64,000 nucleotides of DNA from NCBI GenBank assembly GCA_025093985.1, contig JACAAK010000003.1, positions 4,588,001 to 4,652,000 of the forward strand. The letters run 5' to 3'. Positions 33,620 through 47,040 of this stretch are shown here, piece by piece. The position numbers and the translations under genes were made by a program. The DNA comes from Calvatia gigantea (lineage: Eukaryota; Basidiomycota; Agaricomycetes; Agaricales; Lycoperdaceae). The notes beneath the pieces were generated by a model, which ran no database searches, was not told the DNA's origin, and was given only the letters and a program-made list of their open reading frames with translations. The first letter of the stretch is position 1, and each line of letters starts with the position of its first letter.

Positions 33620-36600
33620 ATGCGCGCTGCAGGAAAAGAAAAGGAGCCAAAAGCCAGGAAAAAGCCAGGACGGGTGTAAGTTATGTCTCTCCATTCCTTA
33701 TGAACAACTTTTAAAGTTCAATGACAGTCCGACGTCGTGCGCCGAATGTAGAAGGCTCAAACTTCGCTGTGACCGAAATGTAAAATTCAATGCAGTCTTG
33801 CCTGCACCGTTTCTGGATTCTCCGGACATCTATCTAATCGAACTCTGTTACTTTATCTCTAGGTTCCGTGCGAGAAGTGTGTTTCGCGAGGTTGTGGCTC
33901 CATATGTCCTGATGGTACAGAAGTTGATTCACTTAATCCCGTATATCCTCGTAATTGCCATTGATTAACAGGAGCATTGACACCTGGCAAGAACAACAAA
34001 ATGATCTTGGCAAACACGGAGGAACTTCACGACCGCATTGATCGTCTCACCGCCCGTATACACGAACTCGAGGCCGCACTTCAGATACTTCAATCCCGGG
34101 CTTCGGACGAGCCCCACCCTGTATTGCGAGGGGATTCTTTTTTTCAGGGCTTGCCTCCTCTACCAGTTCTATCTCGACAAGGCACCTCTCCTTCAGCCAA
34201 TTTGGCTCCAACCCCAGCGCGAGTCTCCGAGTCTTCGAGTCTCGGCACTATTAGCACAACAGAACCAGAACCAGCTGCTATCACGGAATCTTGTGGTAAT
34301 GTCTCCGCTTCTCCTTGAGTCTCTACACCTCACAGTATTCCTCTGCTGCTCAGGAACCCTTTCCATATCTAAAAATGGCCAGTCTTCTTTCTTTGGCCCA
34401 ACGTCCCGTTGGGAGGTGCGTACTAGACTGATTATGGAGTCTGCATGCACTTAAAATCAGTATTTATGGCGCGGCAGTTTCTCGTCCATGTAAGTGACAA
34501 TGGCACTACCAATGTTTGCTCTCGCTCAGAATCCCGTAGAAAGCCCCAAAACCTACCGCAAGACCCTCTCGTCTGGTGCATGAGTCGTTCGACCCTGTAT
34601 TCGAGGGATCACAAATAGCGAGAGATAAGCTTGGCCGAGAAATCTGGAGATTACGACCCCCGGTTTCTGAAGCAGTTCAACTTTGCAAGCTTTACCTTAC
34701 AAGTGGGAAAATAATGTCAGTGTTACTACTCTTCGTGAGGGTAGTGAAACTCACACTTACATAGGTATTCCGCTATTCCTCAATCAGAGTTATTCGACGA
34801 AATCATGACGACTGTCTATCGTGCGGAGTGCGTGATGCTTGATTTTTCCTGTGGACGCAGATTGACAGTTTCACGCATCAGATCATTTTCTGATTTACAA
34901 CGACCTGAAACACTTGCCCTGCTATTCATAGTTTTCGCCATTGCGAGCAACTTTGACACCGAAAGGCAATCCAGTGGTGACGATTCAAATGAGCATTACT
35001 CTTTGGCTAGGGCTTGTCTCCGACTTGCTTCACATCGCGAGAATACCCTGATTTATGTGCAGGCTCTCGTTGGTCCTTTCCTAGATTCGGAGTGATAATT
35101 GTTGACTTGTTAACCCAGATGCACATGGTTCAATACCTTCATTTTTGCGGCAATGAACCGTCAGTGTTGCAATCAGAATATTTAAGTCGCGCAATACGGA
35201 TCGGATACGAGGCAAGTGAATGATGTATTCAATACATCTCAAAAGCTTACCAGCTGATTTAGATGGGTCTACGTATGTATCTGTTCCCACCTTCATTTAT
35301 CGTTTTGAAACAACTTCTAGATCTTCATGGGAGACGTTGGAATCTATCTGAGGAGTTATCCCAGAAAAGATCCCGAATATTCTCTGAATTGTTTTTATAT
35401 GATACATGGACCGTAAGCTCCTCCATCATCCTATTTTATTCTAGCTTGAAGTGTTGTTGTTCAATAGAGCTTTTATTCTGGCCGGCCTCCTATGATCTCA
35501 CTTGCATTCGTGGACAAGAACACTCCTAAAGACTACGATGAGGGGGTCGGTACTGACGGAAACAAGAAACCTGGTTGTGGGTGCTTCTATCACAACGATG
35601 TTCTCATGTGTACCTAACCGTACCTTTAGTCCGTACGTGGACCTACAAGTACGCCGTCCTGTTGCACAGCGTTATGGCAATGGCGTTTGGGCCAAAACCG
35701 CCGTCGTATTCTACTGTTCTGGACTTGGATCTCAAAATTCGTAACTTCCCGGTTCCGGTCCAGTGGCGACCGATCTCTGAGCAAGAAGCGCAGCCCCAGC
35801 CACCCGAAATTCAAATGATGCGTTTCATGGTTTCATTTGCTAAAGAATCCAGTACGTAATTCCCCTCCTTGCCCGAGTCTACCTGGGATCTGATGACTCT
35901 TGTTAGCACTCCTTAATTTGCATCGTAGTTATTTCATGCGCGCACTCGAGGAACTTCCACAAGACCTCTCGAAGCACTCGTTTATACCTTCTGTTTTGGC
36001 AATATACCGCTCGGCTTGGCGCTTAATGAGGGCGTTGCGGTTTGCGTGGGAGTCCGTACCAGGATTAATATCAAAACTCAAAGTGGCTTGGTCCCAAGCG
36101 CTTTCAGCAGCGGTAGGTGTTTGATCACCCACACACGAGTTCCTTCTCACTTTGGGTTGCAAGGTTGTCAAGTGCCTGTTCGTTACTCGGACGCCTGGAT
36201 CTCACCTTACTGATCCTGCTCTCAATGAGTTGAATCTACTCGTCGGACTCTTTGAAGAAGCATCTCCCACTTGTCAAGTAGCAAGAGATTTACTTGTAGG
36301 TTCTGATAATGGGTTCATTTATGCTTGGGTTTGACGAACGGTTTCACCAGAATGACCTCCGAAGCTTGCGTAGACACGCTCATGCGACTGCAGGCCGTCC
36401 CTATGAAAATGAGGGCTATCCTATCTCAACGTCGGACTTAGAAAGACTGAGCGGGAAGACTTGTCTTTCAACGCTCCCCGAGCCCAAATCCACAACTTCG
36501 GAATCATTTCAAGCAAGCATGCCACCACACCTCAGTCCAACCATCAAGAGGGACCCGTCGCCGTTGCGTGCAACACCAACCACTCTATCTGATCCGCCTG

Positions 36601-37390
36601 CTAATTTACCCTATCCTATGACCGCCCCCCTCCCGGGGCCATCTATTCATGCGCCCACCCCTTCGGCTCCGCTCTCCCTCCTTTCCCCGCATTCTGATAC
36701 ACCTTACCCTTACCCCCACCCACATCTTCCCTCCCCACGCGCCCTTAATTCTCTCCACTCATCACGCACAGGTGAATCACTGGCCTCACACGCTCCGATT
36801 TCATCACGCATCATTCACCCCTCGGCCCCGTCGATGTCTGCGCCACCACCTCAACCCCCTACTCCCACCTTCAACACAACACGTGCTACATCCAGTACTC
36901 CTCCAGGATATCCGTGATTTCACCATGCATGACACACCTACTACTTCTCCCCCTGCACATTACTTCGATTTTCCTCCTGAAGAGGACACAAATGTTAGCC
37001 CGAGCTCCCCGAGAAGGGGTGTAGTTAGCTATAGTTACAGCCCCGGCTGCTCCGGTAGACGTCCCACTTCGACTCCGACACCCTCATCTGTTTCCAATCC
37101 TGGAGGACCTGGTTTTCGGGCTCGTGGACATCAAGTACAGCAGCTTATGCAATCACAACATCCACCCTTATCCCAGGGCCATAGCCACTCCACTCGCCAC
37201 AGCCAAACACCTGACTACAACCATCTTCCAGTCTCTGGAGAGCTCCTTTGACCTTGACTATGCGCCTCAGCCAAGGTCCCCTTTCTCGGCTGCCAATTTT
37301 GGTGTTGGGATGGATGGCGGCGGTGGTTTTAGTGGTCAGGTGATGGACTCATCCTATCAGAACCTCGTTGAGCATTTGGGATTTCATTAA
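33620..37390 (+). CDS. Zn2Cys6 fungal transcription factor
   Basis: Nuclear DNA-binding regulator. Early exons 33620-33675, 33728-33779, 33863-33914 and 33972-34295 assemble a basic leader (KEPKARKKPGR) and the zinc cluster SCAECRRLKLRCDRN|VPCEKCVSRGCGSIC, with six cysteines in Cx2Cx6Cx5Cx2Cx7C-type spacing. A coiled coil follows (EELHDRIDRLTARIHELEAA). Exon 34354-34415 carries GTLSISKNGQSSFFGPTSR, the signature preceding the middle homology region in this class. Fungal_trans segments include ETLALLFIVFAIASNFD, EELSQKRSRIFSELFLYDTW and FGPKPPSYSTVLDLDLKI. The C-terminus is Pro/Ser-rich and ends NLVEHLGFH at 37390. Near 36915 and 37225 the reading frame changes without splice sites, probably indels. 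Several middle exon borders are not resolved. The target genes are unknown. Confidence 0.85.
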
Positions 37391-37733
37391 TTCCCAGTAT
37401 ATTATTCTCTATGGCATGAACCCAAGGCTTTATTCTCACACAATCTCTGCTTATGGCTGGTACCAGGTCCTTTGAATATTAAATATACCTGTTGGGTTAT
37501 GTAGTGGCATCATTGTTTGTAGTCTAGTTTCTCTTTTGTTCTCATTAATCTTAACCTGCTGCCTGTTTTCTGCACAACCAAAGCCTGGGAAGGAATTGAC
37601 ACATTCATCATGTATTCATGAGATGAGCTTGTTAGATTCCCGTGAATTTCATTACCAAATGGATAACATGAAATTCATATAGTCCAGATAGACCCCGTCT
37701 TTTTTGTTACTTCTTCACATCACTCAAGACGCC

Positions 37734-40072
37734 TCAAGCATTTGCAAGGCGACGCGTGTACTCAACAAGAGCGCTGGAGAGGAAAAAGAAAAGCCCTCAT
37801 CAGCATTCAACCTATCTTAACCCGCAGACTCAACTCACCGAACAGGACGACCCGTCATTCCCTTCTCCTGATAAGGCGTAGGCCTCGTAGCCTCCATGGC
37901 ACCCGCAATATCAATATGCGCCCAATTCAAAGTTGCAGGTGTATCGTCATCCTTGGGTTCACATCCCTCCGCGAAAGCTTTGAGGAAGAGCGCGGCGGTG
38001 ACACTACCAGCAGGGCGTCCTCCAGTCTATCCCAGCAGGTTATTATTAGAATATTTTGTGGGAAGGACCTGAGGGTGCTAACATACGTTTTGGAGATCGG
38101 CGTTGGATCCATGGATTTGAGGGAGGTAATCGTCGTCGAGGGGCATACGCCAGAAACGATCGTATTCAGTCTCTCCAGCAGCGCGGAGTTGTTCCCAGAG
38201 TTCATCAGAGGTCTAATTCAATGACATTAGTTGCTACGATTGGAGGCTTTTGCGGGCAGGTACTAACAGAGAAAACGCCGGAGTAGACTTCGCCGACGGC
38301 GATAACCATAGCACTACGGGAAACGCGTCAGAAAGCCTTAAAGTATGAGTATTGTCAAAGGTGCTCACCCAGTCAAGGTCGCAACATCGACGAGAGTGTG
38401 TGGCTTGAACTCAGTTATGGCATAGTAAATGGCGTCTGGTGACAGGTGGGCAATTACAAACCCCAATAGAAAACAAGTGGAGACATACCAGCAAGCACAA
38501 GGCGGCCCTCGGCATCAGTATTGTCAATCTCTACACTCTTGCCGTTCATTGCATAGACGCTGGAGGCAGGTTAGGTTGTGGACAAAGTAAACGAAGAGGG
38601 GGTATGTACATGTCTCCTGGCTTTGTAGCACTTGGACCAGGCATATTTTCAGTGAGTGGAGTTACAACGACCAAGTTGATTCTAGACGCGCCACATAAGT
38701 GCTTATAACAGCAGAAAGATCTTAGGAGGACGTACGGGATCTGCAATTTGGCGATCGCCCAAGCGGCGGAGGCAACAGTAGCAGCACCACCTGGATAATG
38801 TCAAGAGATGAAATGGAATAACTCTTTGAAGGACATACCCATATCACCTCGCATTAATTTCATACCCTATATGTATATGTTTAATTTCGAACGTGCAGAA
38901 AGTAATGGGTCTACTGACAGCACCAGGCTTCAAGCTGATACCTCCGGAGTCGAAGGTTATACCCTTGCCGACAAAGGCAAGGGGTGGAGCAGACTTGTCC
39001 GCTGCACCCTTGTAACGACTAGATATAATCAACAAAAGTGGCCGGAAAGTCAAGTCCAAAAGCCCCACATTTCCAGGATCTTGGCAGGTTCCGATGTTCC
39101 GTGGGTTACCGAAAGGAAGGTGTTCTGTTATCAAAGAGTCATTATATGCGCAACGAATGAGTAAATGTTGTGTACCATATTCTTCTCCTGTGCCCACGCT
39201 GGATGTATGTCAGCGTCTGCTCACAAGAAGTCTAGAAAGCACAAAAAGCACAAACCTTCATCACGAACGATGATCTCTACGTTCGCGATACCAGCAAACT
39301 CCTTCTTGATACGCTCGGTGAAAATCTACGCGCATATATCAATACGTTTCGTCAGGCCGCACTTAAATCGACGAACAGTTGGAGTCATCATGTTCGCCGG
39401 CAGCTCCATAAGCTGAAGCATGTCATCAGGAAAAGCATTGCGAGTAGAATCGAAGCAAACATACAGTCCGGGCCAGATTTTGGGCCTCCGCGTAAACAAC
39501 GCCAGCATCCCACTCCTTGGTTTTTTCTTGAGGGGCAAGCGAGAATTTCTCCGGTAGTGGTTCCTTCAGATTGGGGTTGAAGGGCGATGGGGGTGAGGTC
39601 TTCAGCGAAAATTTGTACCGGGCAAGATACGCAGCAACGGCTTAACACGCATGTATTAGCTCAATTCTTTCCCAACCTAAAATATATACATACCAGCCGC
39701 GTGAGGATCAGCCGAAGCATCCACAGAAACCTCTTTGACTCCATCGAAGTTTCTTAACTCCTTGACACCAGCACCAACGGCCTTGCGAACGAGTTCCCTG
39801 CGCTCGTCTCCCTTCTTCTTCGAGAACTTGTCTCCGAGAGCGGAAAGGGTGGTAGCCTGGCCTGGGGGGGTGTTGAAGAACGTCCGAGTGGTGCCAACCT
39901 TGGGGGGTTTGTCACCGGACGGTGTAGATTCCCAAAGGTTGGCGACGGCACCTGGCGGCGCGGACGGGTCAAAGAGGAGGATGCTAGCAGATGAGGACAC
40001 TGAGGACATTTGCTTAGAGATCAGATAAGAAGATGATCGCAGACGTGCTGCAGTGCTGCATCTTGCCCACAT
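37734..40072 (-). CDS. leucyl aminopeptidase, peptidase family M17
   Basis: Two-metal aminopeptidase removing N-terminal residues. Exons spell the complete M17 catalytic half: [20 protein letters not shown] and GISLKPGA (metal-binding Lys and Asp), [40 protein letters not shown], the signature [17 protein letters not shown] (Asp and Glu ligands), [34 protein letters not shown] and [20 protein letters not shown]. The last exon supplies [13 protein letters not shown] and the stop at 37734. The conserved-length start is ATG 40009 (MSSVSSSAS). An in-frame ATG at 40072 adds [20 protein letters not shown], which is basic and free of acids, like a mitochondrial leader. Exons cover all expected motifs without frame errors. 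Confidence 0.93.
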
Positions 40073-42921
40073 ACTTATCTGGTCTGTCTTGCAGTCACAA
40101 GATACAATATCCTCGAAAGTAGTAGGCCAAGCATGGCCAAACAACATTTTTTATTCACAACAGCCTTCAGGCCTTCAGGGTCGTAGACTCTCACCCTCGA
40201 GTCAGTGGACCTTCTTCCGGTATAGTGAGTCTCAGGACTTTACCCGTAGCTTACTAACTACATTCTCTAGAATTTCAAATTTCAAGTCTGATGAAATAAT
40301 AAAGCGTTGAACCATAAGTACAACAGCTCCCCGGTGTGTGTGGATGAACCAGATCCGACATGTTGCCCACAAAGGAATCCAGTCTTGCGATCCGTGCACC
40401 ATGGTCTTTCTGCTGTTCGTAGTTTCTTTTTAGCTCCCAAAAAAGAAAATCTTTCACATACAGCGAGAGTTATAGAGGGGTACAAGCTTCAAAAAGATAT
40501 TCCGTTTTCCAGAGCGCGCGACAAAGTGCAAGGGACCGAGCGAGTGCCTAGCACGGCAAACTTACCGACGCTATTTTGAGGGACAACTTCCCAGCGCGCC
40601 CAAAGAACTGCAATTGATGGCCCCTATCAATGGAAGAGGGTTTTTCTATCCCATCATTTATTCACATGTAAACGGCAACACCAGTGTTCATAAACCATGT
40701 TTGGGTGGCCATCGGCACCACCACATTGGACGAAACTTGAAAGCATAGAGCACAAGGGCAAGGGCATGGGAAAAACATTTACCACAGGATCCACCTGCTC
40801 ATTCCCTCGCTTCCGCATGACCATCACTTGCGGCGCCTAAAGTAGACCCACCCAGCGCTTCCCCCCTATCAAGTCATCTGAACCTTCATGATCACCAACA
40901 CCCCCGGCCACCGCGATTGATATTTGAATGGTCAGATTCTGCGACAAAAGCGCCTGGAAGCGGCGGACAATTGTCAGCCGCCCATCCGCCCGCACCATCT
41001 CCTCTACACAGGTTACCGCCCGAGTCCAAAGTCCAATAATAGCTTTGGGCACGAGCGGGCGCTGTATCTCCAGTCCCCCTTTTCTCAACTGCTTAGTAAG
41101 TATAAGCTCGGTGACACCCACACATGCATGCCGCCAATCTGCACACTGCCATCGATGTGATATCAATAAACCAACTTCCACCGGAACACACACGTCGGTC
41201 CGGCACTTCTAAACTGATCCCAAGGTAATCATCTGTAAACCGCCACAGAATGAATGTCGAGCTATTTATAGTCGTCTGGTCTCCCCAGTTGTCGGGGGAC
41301 CCGAGGATTGTTACGAACCCGTCGGAGCAATGCGGTTTCGAATCTTGATCCCGTTTAGCGCTTTATCGTGATCCGTAACGAACCCAACATAACGACGAAG
41401 ACAATCACATTCTTTTCACGCAAGAGTAGCTTGTAATCATGTTTGATAGTATTCGAGACCTGAGTGCAAAGCCATCAGTCACTGTGACTCGTTTGACGTC
41501 AAGTTACCTGCCAGTTGTTAAACCAAGCACAAGGAAAGGGTAGGAAGACCAATATGGAATATCTGAACCACGCCCTTGGCTCACTTAGCCAGGTATTCTT
41601 GAAGCTTCCAGAGCACTGCGCTTCTGTTATGGGGGCAAGTATGACAGGAAAAGAAATAACAAGACATAGCTATTCCATCCCCCGCAGTGATCTTGATCAC
41701 TAGTTGATACTTGTCTGTCGGCGGAAGAGAGCTCGTAATCAAAACATACCGACTATACCGATACCCAGTTAGAGGGACACAATGGAACTGCGGGACTGGG
41801 ACACACAACAGCAGGCGACCCCTATCCCCCTCTCTCTTTCCCTCGTGGAGCTCCTGACGCGTCGGGGGATCTCAGATACCCGTAAAGCGCATGACAACAC
41901 CCCCACCCGCCGCTGAAGAGCACAGATGATCTGTGGGAAGTTTCAGGTTCTTAGCGTTTCAACATCGTAACAATGAGCTTTGCGCTTGGGAATTCTCGGC
42001 AACTAGTCAAGGACCTGAGGCTTCAACTCACCGACAAGGACGCGATCTGAAAAAAATAGGGTTACCGGAGTGTGTCGAGCAAATTCACATCGGAGACCAC
42101 ACAAGTTTGACATCAAATAAATACAGAAATGCCCATTGGAAAGGAAACAGTGGATATTTACAGCAGAGAAGGTAGCGAGGAGTCCGAATGTCTCCGACTA
42201 GGGGGAGGCGAGGGAATACAGTACGGCATAAGATCAAATAGAGAGAGGAGACTGGAACTTTCTACGAGTCCGGTTCGCGGAGGTCATCATGGATCATTAA
42301 TCGTCCGTAAAGAGGGGCATATAGGGGAGACCTTATGCACAGAGGAATGGAAGATGATGTCTGAACGCGTCGGCTAATTTGCTGAGTTTAGCGAAGAACT
42401 AATGCGCCCAAGAGATCATCAGCGCCTCCGCAAACGACCCGGGGTTGTCGGCAGTCTGAGCTGGCCAGAAACGGAACACAACACAAAACACATGATGCGG
42501 GAGACGATCTTGAAAGAGCTTCTCAAACAGCAAAAGGTACTGGGTAGCTTGTATGGCCAAGGGGCAAGGGACCAGCGAGACAACAGCAGAGCCAGCCAAG
42601 TGGATGCAGAGAAGGGGCATCAAGCCAAGATTCATACTAGGGGCCAAAACATCTTTGATTGGGGAAGAAGAAAACCCAAGAAGGCCGAATTAGTGATGTT
42701 CCTGGCACAACGGCGAAGAAATGACTCACTGGCAATGCTTCCATCATATAAAACCAAATGTACACACAAAGAACGCATTGTGTGCTATTGAATATTGGTT
42801 TATTTATGATGCTATCGTGTATGATTGGAGCCAGCCCATAAGGACGGTTGATGATCATGCCCGGGTTTGAGTAAAATTTGTCCAATGGAGTAAACACTGA
42901 TGTGTCATTTATCCGAGGGGT
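40073..42921. other. large gene-free stretch
   Basis: No recognisable gene. Frames at 40837-41193 (minus) and 42402-42791 (plus, basic: RRRN, GRRKPKK) have no known domain and no signs of splicing. A lineage-specific gene cannot be excluded at 42402-42791. Confidence 0.45.
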
Positions 42922-43571
42922 TTAATCAACGAAATCGGGGCATGGAATTCCATGGCTGGTGAGGAGAGATCTGAGAGTGAGAGCGCGGGTGCGCCAGATC
43001 TCACGCTCAGTGGTAAGCCGCTCTACGGCCTGCTCGAGGGCAATTTTCTGTTCGAGCTTCTTCATCCTACTCTTCCTTGCCGCAAGAGTGTTCTTTCTCC
43101 TCCTTTTCTCGATTTCCTCTTGATCGTTGTGAGGAAGGCCAGTGCGCTCTTCCTCGAGCTCGTCTTCCTCCCCTTCGGAAGGAAGGGATTGAGAGCGTCG
43201 CTTGTTGTTAAAGAAGGAAGGAACGTCCTTCCTGGATGTTACGGAGGGAGTAACATATCGCCTAGGCTGAGTCGGGGCGTCGAGGGGAATTCTACCATCG
43301 GGAGAGCGTTGTTTGCAGCCGTTACTGGTACTAGGGCCAGGACAACGTGTGGCGTGTGGAGTCGCGTACATTCCTCCAGCTGCATCAACTGTTGGAGTGA
43401 TAAAGGCGGCGCGGTACAAGTCGGGGGAGCTGATGGATTCGATGGTGTATTCATAAGGGACCTCGTTCTGCATGTTGACACGGTTTGAGTCGAAGAGCGG
43501 GAACGAAACGTTTGAAGGAATCTTGGAAGACAGGGTGGTCGATTGTTGCGGGACATCTCAATCGGACTCAT
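42922..43571 (-). CDS. bZIP transcription factor, Gcn4-like
   Basis: Nuclear factor with a C-terminal bZIP: basic region EIEKRRRKNTLAARKSRMKK followed by the zipper with heptad leucines (LEQKIALEQAVERL, then LTLRSLLTSHG), ending CPDFVD at 42922. The NTLAARKSR core is the one found in Gcn4/CPC1-type regulators of amino-acid biosynthesis. A Ser/Pro-rich segment and SLPSEGEEDELEEERTG precede it. From the ATG at 43473 (MQNEVPYEYTIES) the frame is intact. Upstream, the same frame reads SFPLFDSNRVN back to about 43553, and adding one G to GAGATG would connect it to ATG 43571 (MSPIE). The true start is therefore probably 43571, with a one-base error or deletion near 43555. Confidence 0.82.
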
Positions 43572-45320
43572 GGTGACTTTTATATTTGCCAGCCTCCGGC
43601 TGGCGGCTATGAATAGAAAGGAGAAACTTCTTTGTGACGGGTCGTCATTCCAGATGTGGCAGTGCCCCATCCCGTTAAATTTGGCTGTGTTTTAAAGTAC
43701 GCTGTGCAGTCACCGCCGCGAGGGGAAACTATCTCAAACTTTGATGCTGAGGATCCGAGAGAAGAGAACCCTTTGCCACGCCTTTGTGGGCGACGAACGG
43801 CGGGAAGCGAGTCAATGGGTCCTCCATTTCGCAAATTTGCAAGAGATTTATTATCACGTGATCTCTCCCCCACACAATCTGAATCAACTGTCAGTCTCCT
43901 GGGTGAATGCTGGTAGAAGATGAGTCGTATTGGAGATAAGGGGGGGGGGGGCACGGAACCGTTTTCGTATTTTCGTAGTTACATTTTTTGTGTTACAAGG
44001 TAGGAGCCGCGTGTAAGTCAACTGGAGTGGACTGAGGTAGAACGAATGCGCAGAAGCTTCACAACACGGAAGAATGTTGGACAGTTGTCGAGTACACACT
44101 TACTCCTTGTGAGTTAATGCAGAAGCCCTTTACAAGACTTCATTGAGTCAAGGGGTGTACATTTAACTCTAGCAACCGTCCGTAGTCGAAGTGGCAGGCG
44201 CAGGCGCAGGGTTGAAGATGTTTAAAAAAATGGCAATCTAGGTGCCTGCCAATCTGCAATTGCCAAGAACGACCTGACCTTAGTTCAGATGCGCCTCTGC
44301 ACCAGAGACCATAAGCCAGGTAGCTATCTCTTGACTCAGATTTTCTGGAAAGGTAACACCTATTGTCAATTTAGACATAAAAGGTAATCACTTCCATTAT
44401 CCCGGCTGCGAGACTTCGGTGAAATGGATCATAATGTAGATTGCCACAGATGGCTGGCCATAACGTTTTGAGAAACTTCGCGCCCCAGACAGAACAGTCG
44501 TGTGGGGGGGTGAATGCTGTGGGGGATTTGGTGGAGATGAAGTGCAGCTGAACAGATACAGTTGTCAGTTGAAGGCGATTATGCTCTTCCGCCTGTGCCG
44601 TCGCTGAGAGGTAGCTTGACGATAGATTTTGGTGAGTGCCTTCTGGCTATACGGCAGACGAAAGGGAGGGATGAGCGACCTGGCGCCGAGGTGCATCGCA
44701 CTATCATCACTTATGTCATGGGGCTGTGACACAGTGTATGGCATCGACGGTATTGATAAACAAAGCACAGGCTGTAGCACACCGATAGCGTGTTGCGAAC
44801 AGTGTTAGGGACAACCTAACGTCAGATCGGCATCTCTTGATTGGGTTTTCTCATGCTCACCGTAGCTAACGACGGCGACATGCTTACCTCCGATATTAGA
44901 CCCGCACATGTGGCAGTACGCGACGAATGCCACGGTTCTCATTTTATTTCGCTGTGTCCCCTGAGGCGTTAGGCCTGAGGACTAGATGAAATTCTGTATG
45001 CGGGGGTTTGTTGTGCTAAAATTTGCAGTGAAGCATGTCCGAACAAAGATTTATTCAAATTTATTAAAAGTATATTCCTCGGTACAATATGCTACACCCT
45101 CCATAGTCGATGTATCTTTATTTCGCAGGGGTCGCATCCAACCAACAGCGCCGCGAATATCAGAAAGTGATCTCAGCTTTCGAGGAGGAGGGTGTGGAAG
45201 CGAGGGGTCGAAGGTGTGTGACGGGTGTAACGGGTGACAGTTACCGGACTAACCCGAACAACCCGGGGGACCCCATTCACGTTTTTGTCCTCTCTTCCAA
45301 TTTCAACTCCTCCACTAGCT
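43572..45320. other. intergenic, nothing recognised
   Basis: Contains an 11-base G run at about 43941-43951. No conserved frame was found. Confidence 0.5.
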
Positions 45321-45796
45321 ATGCGTGCCCAGTTTCTCTGCACCGTCCTTCGTGCTGCCACCCGCCCATCGCTCGCTACTTCTTCCTCACGCGCAGCGCC
45401 CCTCCTCGTCCGTAATGCCTCCGGACACGCGCAAGAATCCTTCGAGTCGTTTTCGGAACGATACGTCAGCTTCTTCCAAAATGCTGAGGACCTCTTCGAA
45501 GTCCAACGCGGTCTAAACAACTGCTTTGCCCATGATTTGGTTCCATCTCCCTCTGTTGTTGAGGCTGCTGTCAGGGCTGCAAGGCGTGTCAATGACTACG
45601 CTACTGCGGTTCGAGTTTTCGAGGGTATTAAGGAGAAGGTGGAAAACAGGCAACAGTATGAACTCTACTTGCAGGAACTAAAACCTCTGCGGGACGAACT
45701 CGGTAGGCCTCTAGATTCCTACGCGCTGCCCGCCTTCTGTTGACACGTTTCCCAGGCCTTACCCTTAAAGAGGAGCTTTACCCTTCAACATCGTAG
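45321..45796 (+). CDS. COX6: cytochrome c oxidase subunit VI (Cox5a/Cox6 family)
   Basis: Nuclear-encoded subunit of mitochondrial complex IV. Exon 1 45321-45702 and exon 2 45756-45796 give 140 residues. The first ~35 residues (MRAQFLCTVLRAATRPSLAT...) are basic and acid-free, a mitochondrial presequence. The mature part has the family pattern ESFESFSERYVSFFQNAEDL, EVQRGLNNCFAHDLVPSPSV and ARRVNDYATAVRVFEGIKEK, and ends GLTLKEELYPSTS after the intron. Without splicing the reading frame would stop at SYALPAFC, which is not conserved. The gene is complete. Confidence 0.95.
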
Positions 45797-47040
45797 ATTA
45801 GTGCCACATATCCTAGAGTATGTACGTGTTCACACCGTCAATCGAATCGAAACGCAGGACTTACCCAAAGCAGTTTAGATGCATTGGGGAGAAGGATAAA
45901 CTAGTACTGAACATAGCCAGTAGTTTAGCCTGGGCAACAAGTGTTGACTTGCACCAACTTACAGCATGGTATCTCGAGAGGCATTTCCGTTTGACGCGAC
46001 ACGTTCATGATGATCTGCAACACTACGCAAGTTTGAATAGTAACATTTGTACCGGCAGTTGTCCATTTTGACACTGCGTCTGTTGGATTGCGAATTTGGA
46101 GGTCAAACTCCGCCCAAAACACCGCATCAGATCGGTAAATGCCAACATTTCTATGTCACAATGTTGCTGTCCCCACTTCGACTCCCTCGGAGGATTATAC
46201 TGTCCTTCGGGTTTCGGCGGCTCGATTGTTGCGAGATGGTTGAGAATGTTCTGACCTTGTCATGATCTCAATAACGGTACCGCCCTCGCGATGCTTTGTA
46301 CCGCGAGGTGTGCAAAGCCCATCACCTGCTAGTCGCATCCTCCCCGAACCTGTGTCTCGCGACCGTCTTATCGACGCTCTTCCGGCGCACACTTCGGAGC
46401 GTTCCTCGCTTTAGAAGTCACGGAAGTACACAGAGGTAAAAGTTTGGAAGGCAACCGAACAGGCTGCTAGGCATCTTTGCGGACCTCTGAAATGACAGTA
46501 CGAGGCCGAATTGTATGTTATACAAAACCTTCCCCCCACTCTTACGTATCCGTGAGCTAGCGGTCGAAGGTAAGCATTCTCCCAATTCTTTCTGACACTA
46601 GATTGGCGCTGCGATACTCGATGTCAATAGTTTCTCGGTCACCAAATCGAACCTCCTTCGCCCAACTTCGACAATTCAATACGTTAGCAAAGTGAAGCCT
46701 AGAAGTACGTCTGGGAAAATCGCACACACCATTTGGAGCACACCTCCGTCAGTCTACCGAAATTGACAACTCGCACTCCACAATAGCCAAGACACCTCAA
46801 TTTTTCTGTTGGGTGGACCGTGAAAAATTATCACATCAAGATGTTTACGGGCTTCTAGCCTGCCGCCCCTTCAGAGAAACCTAGGCCGAAAACGGTCTAC
46901 GACACTTTTCGAGAGGTATAAGAAGACGACGATTGCATCGTTTTCAACTCAACGAGTCCCACTCGCAGTACTTCCGAAAAGTACCATCAGCACCCCTCAC
47001 CCTCTCCAACCCTTATCTTTTTCATCACATCACTTTAAAA
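45797..47040. other. intergenic; promoter of the next gene
   Basis: No conserved frame. A TATAAGAAG box at about 46917-46925 lies 115-125 bases upstream of the ATG at 47041, and the leader between is CT/CA-rich as in strongly expressed fungal genes. Confidence 0.5.

Noticed and set aside
40837..41193. 118-codon minus-strand frame in the 40-43 kb gap
   Set aside because: No domain, no intron structure, and overlapping plus-strand frames of similar length.
46933..47040. Upstream ATG at 46933 as start of the Gly-rich protein
   Set aside because: It would bury the clear signal peptide beginning at 47041 and lies directly at the TATA/leader region.
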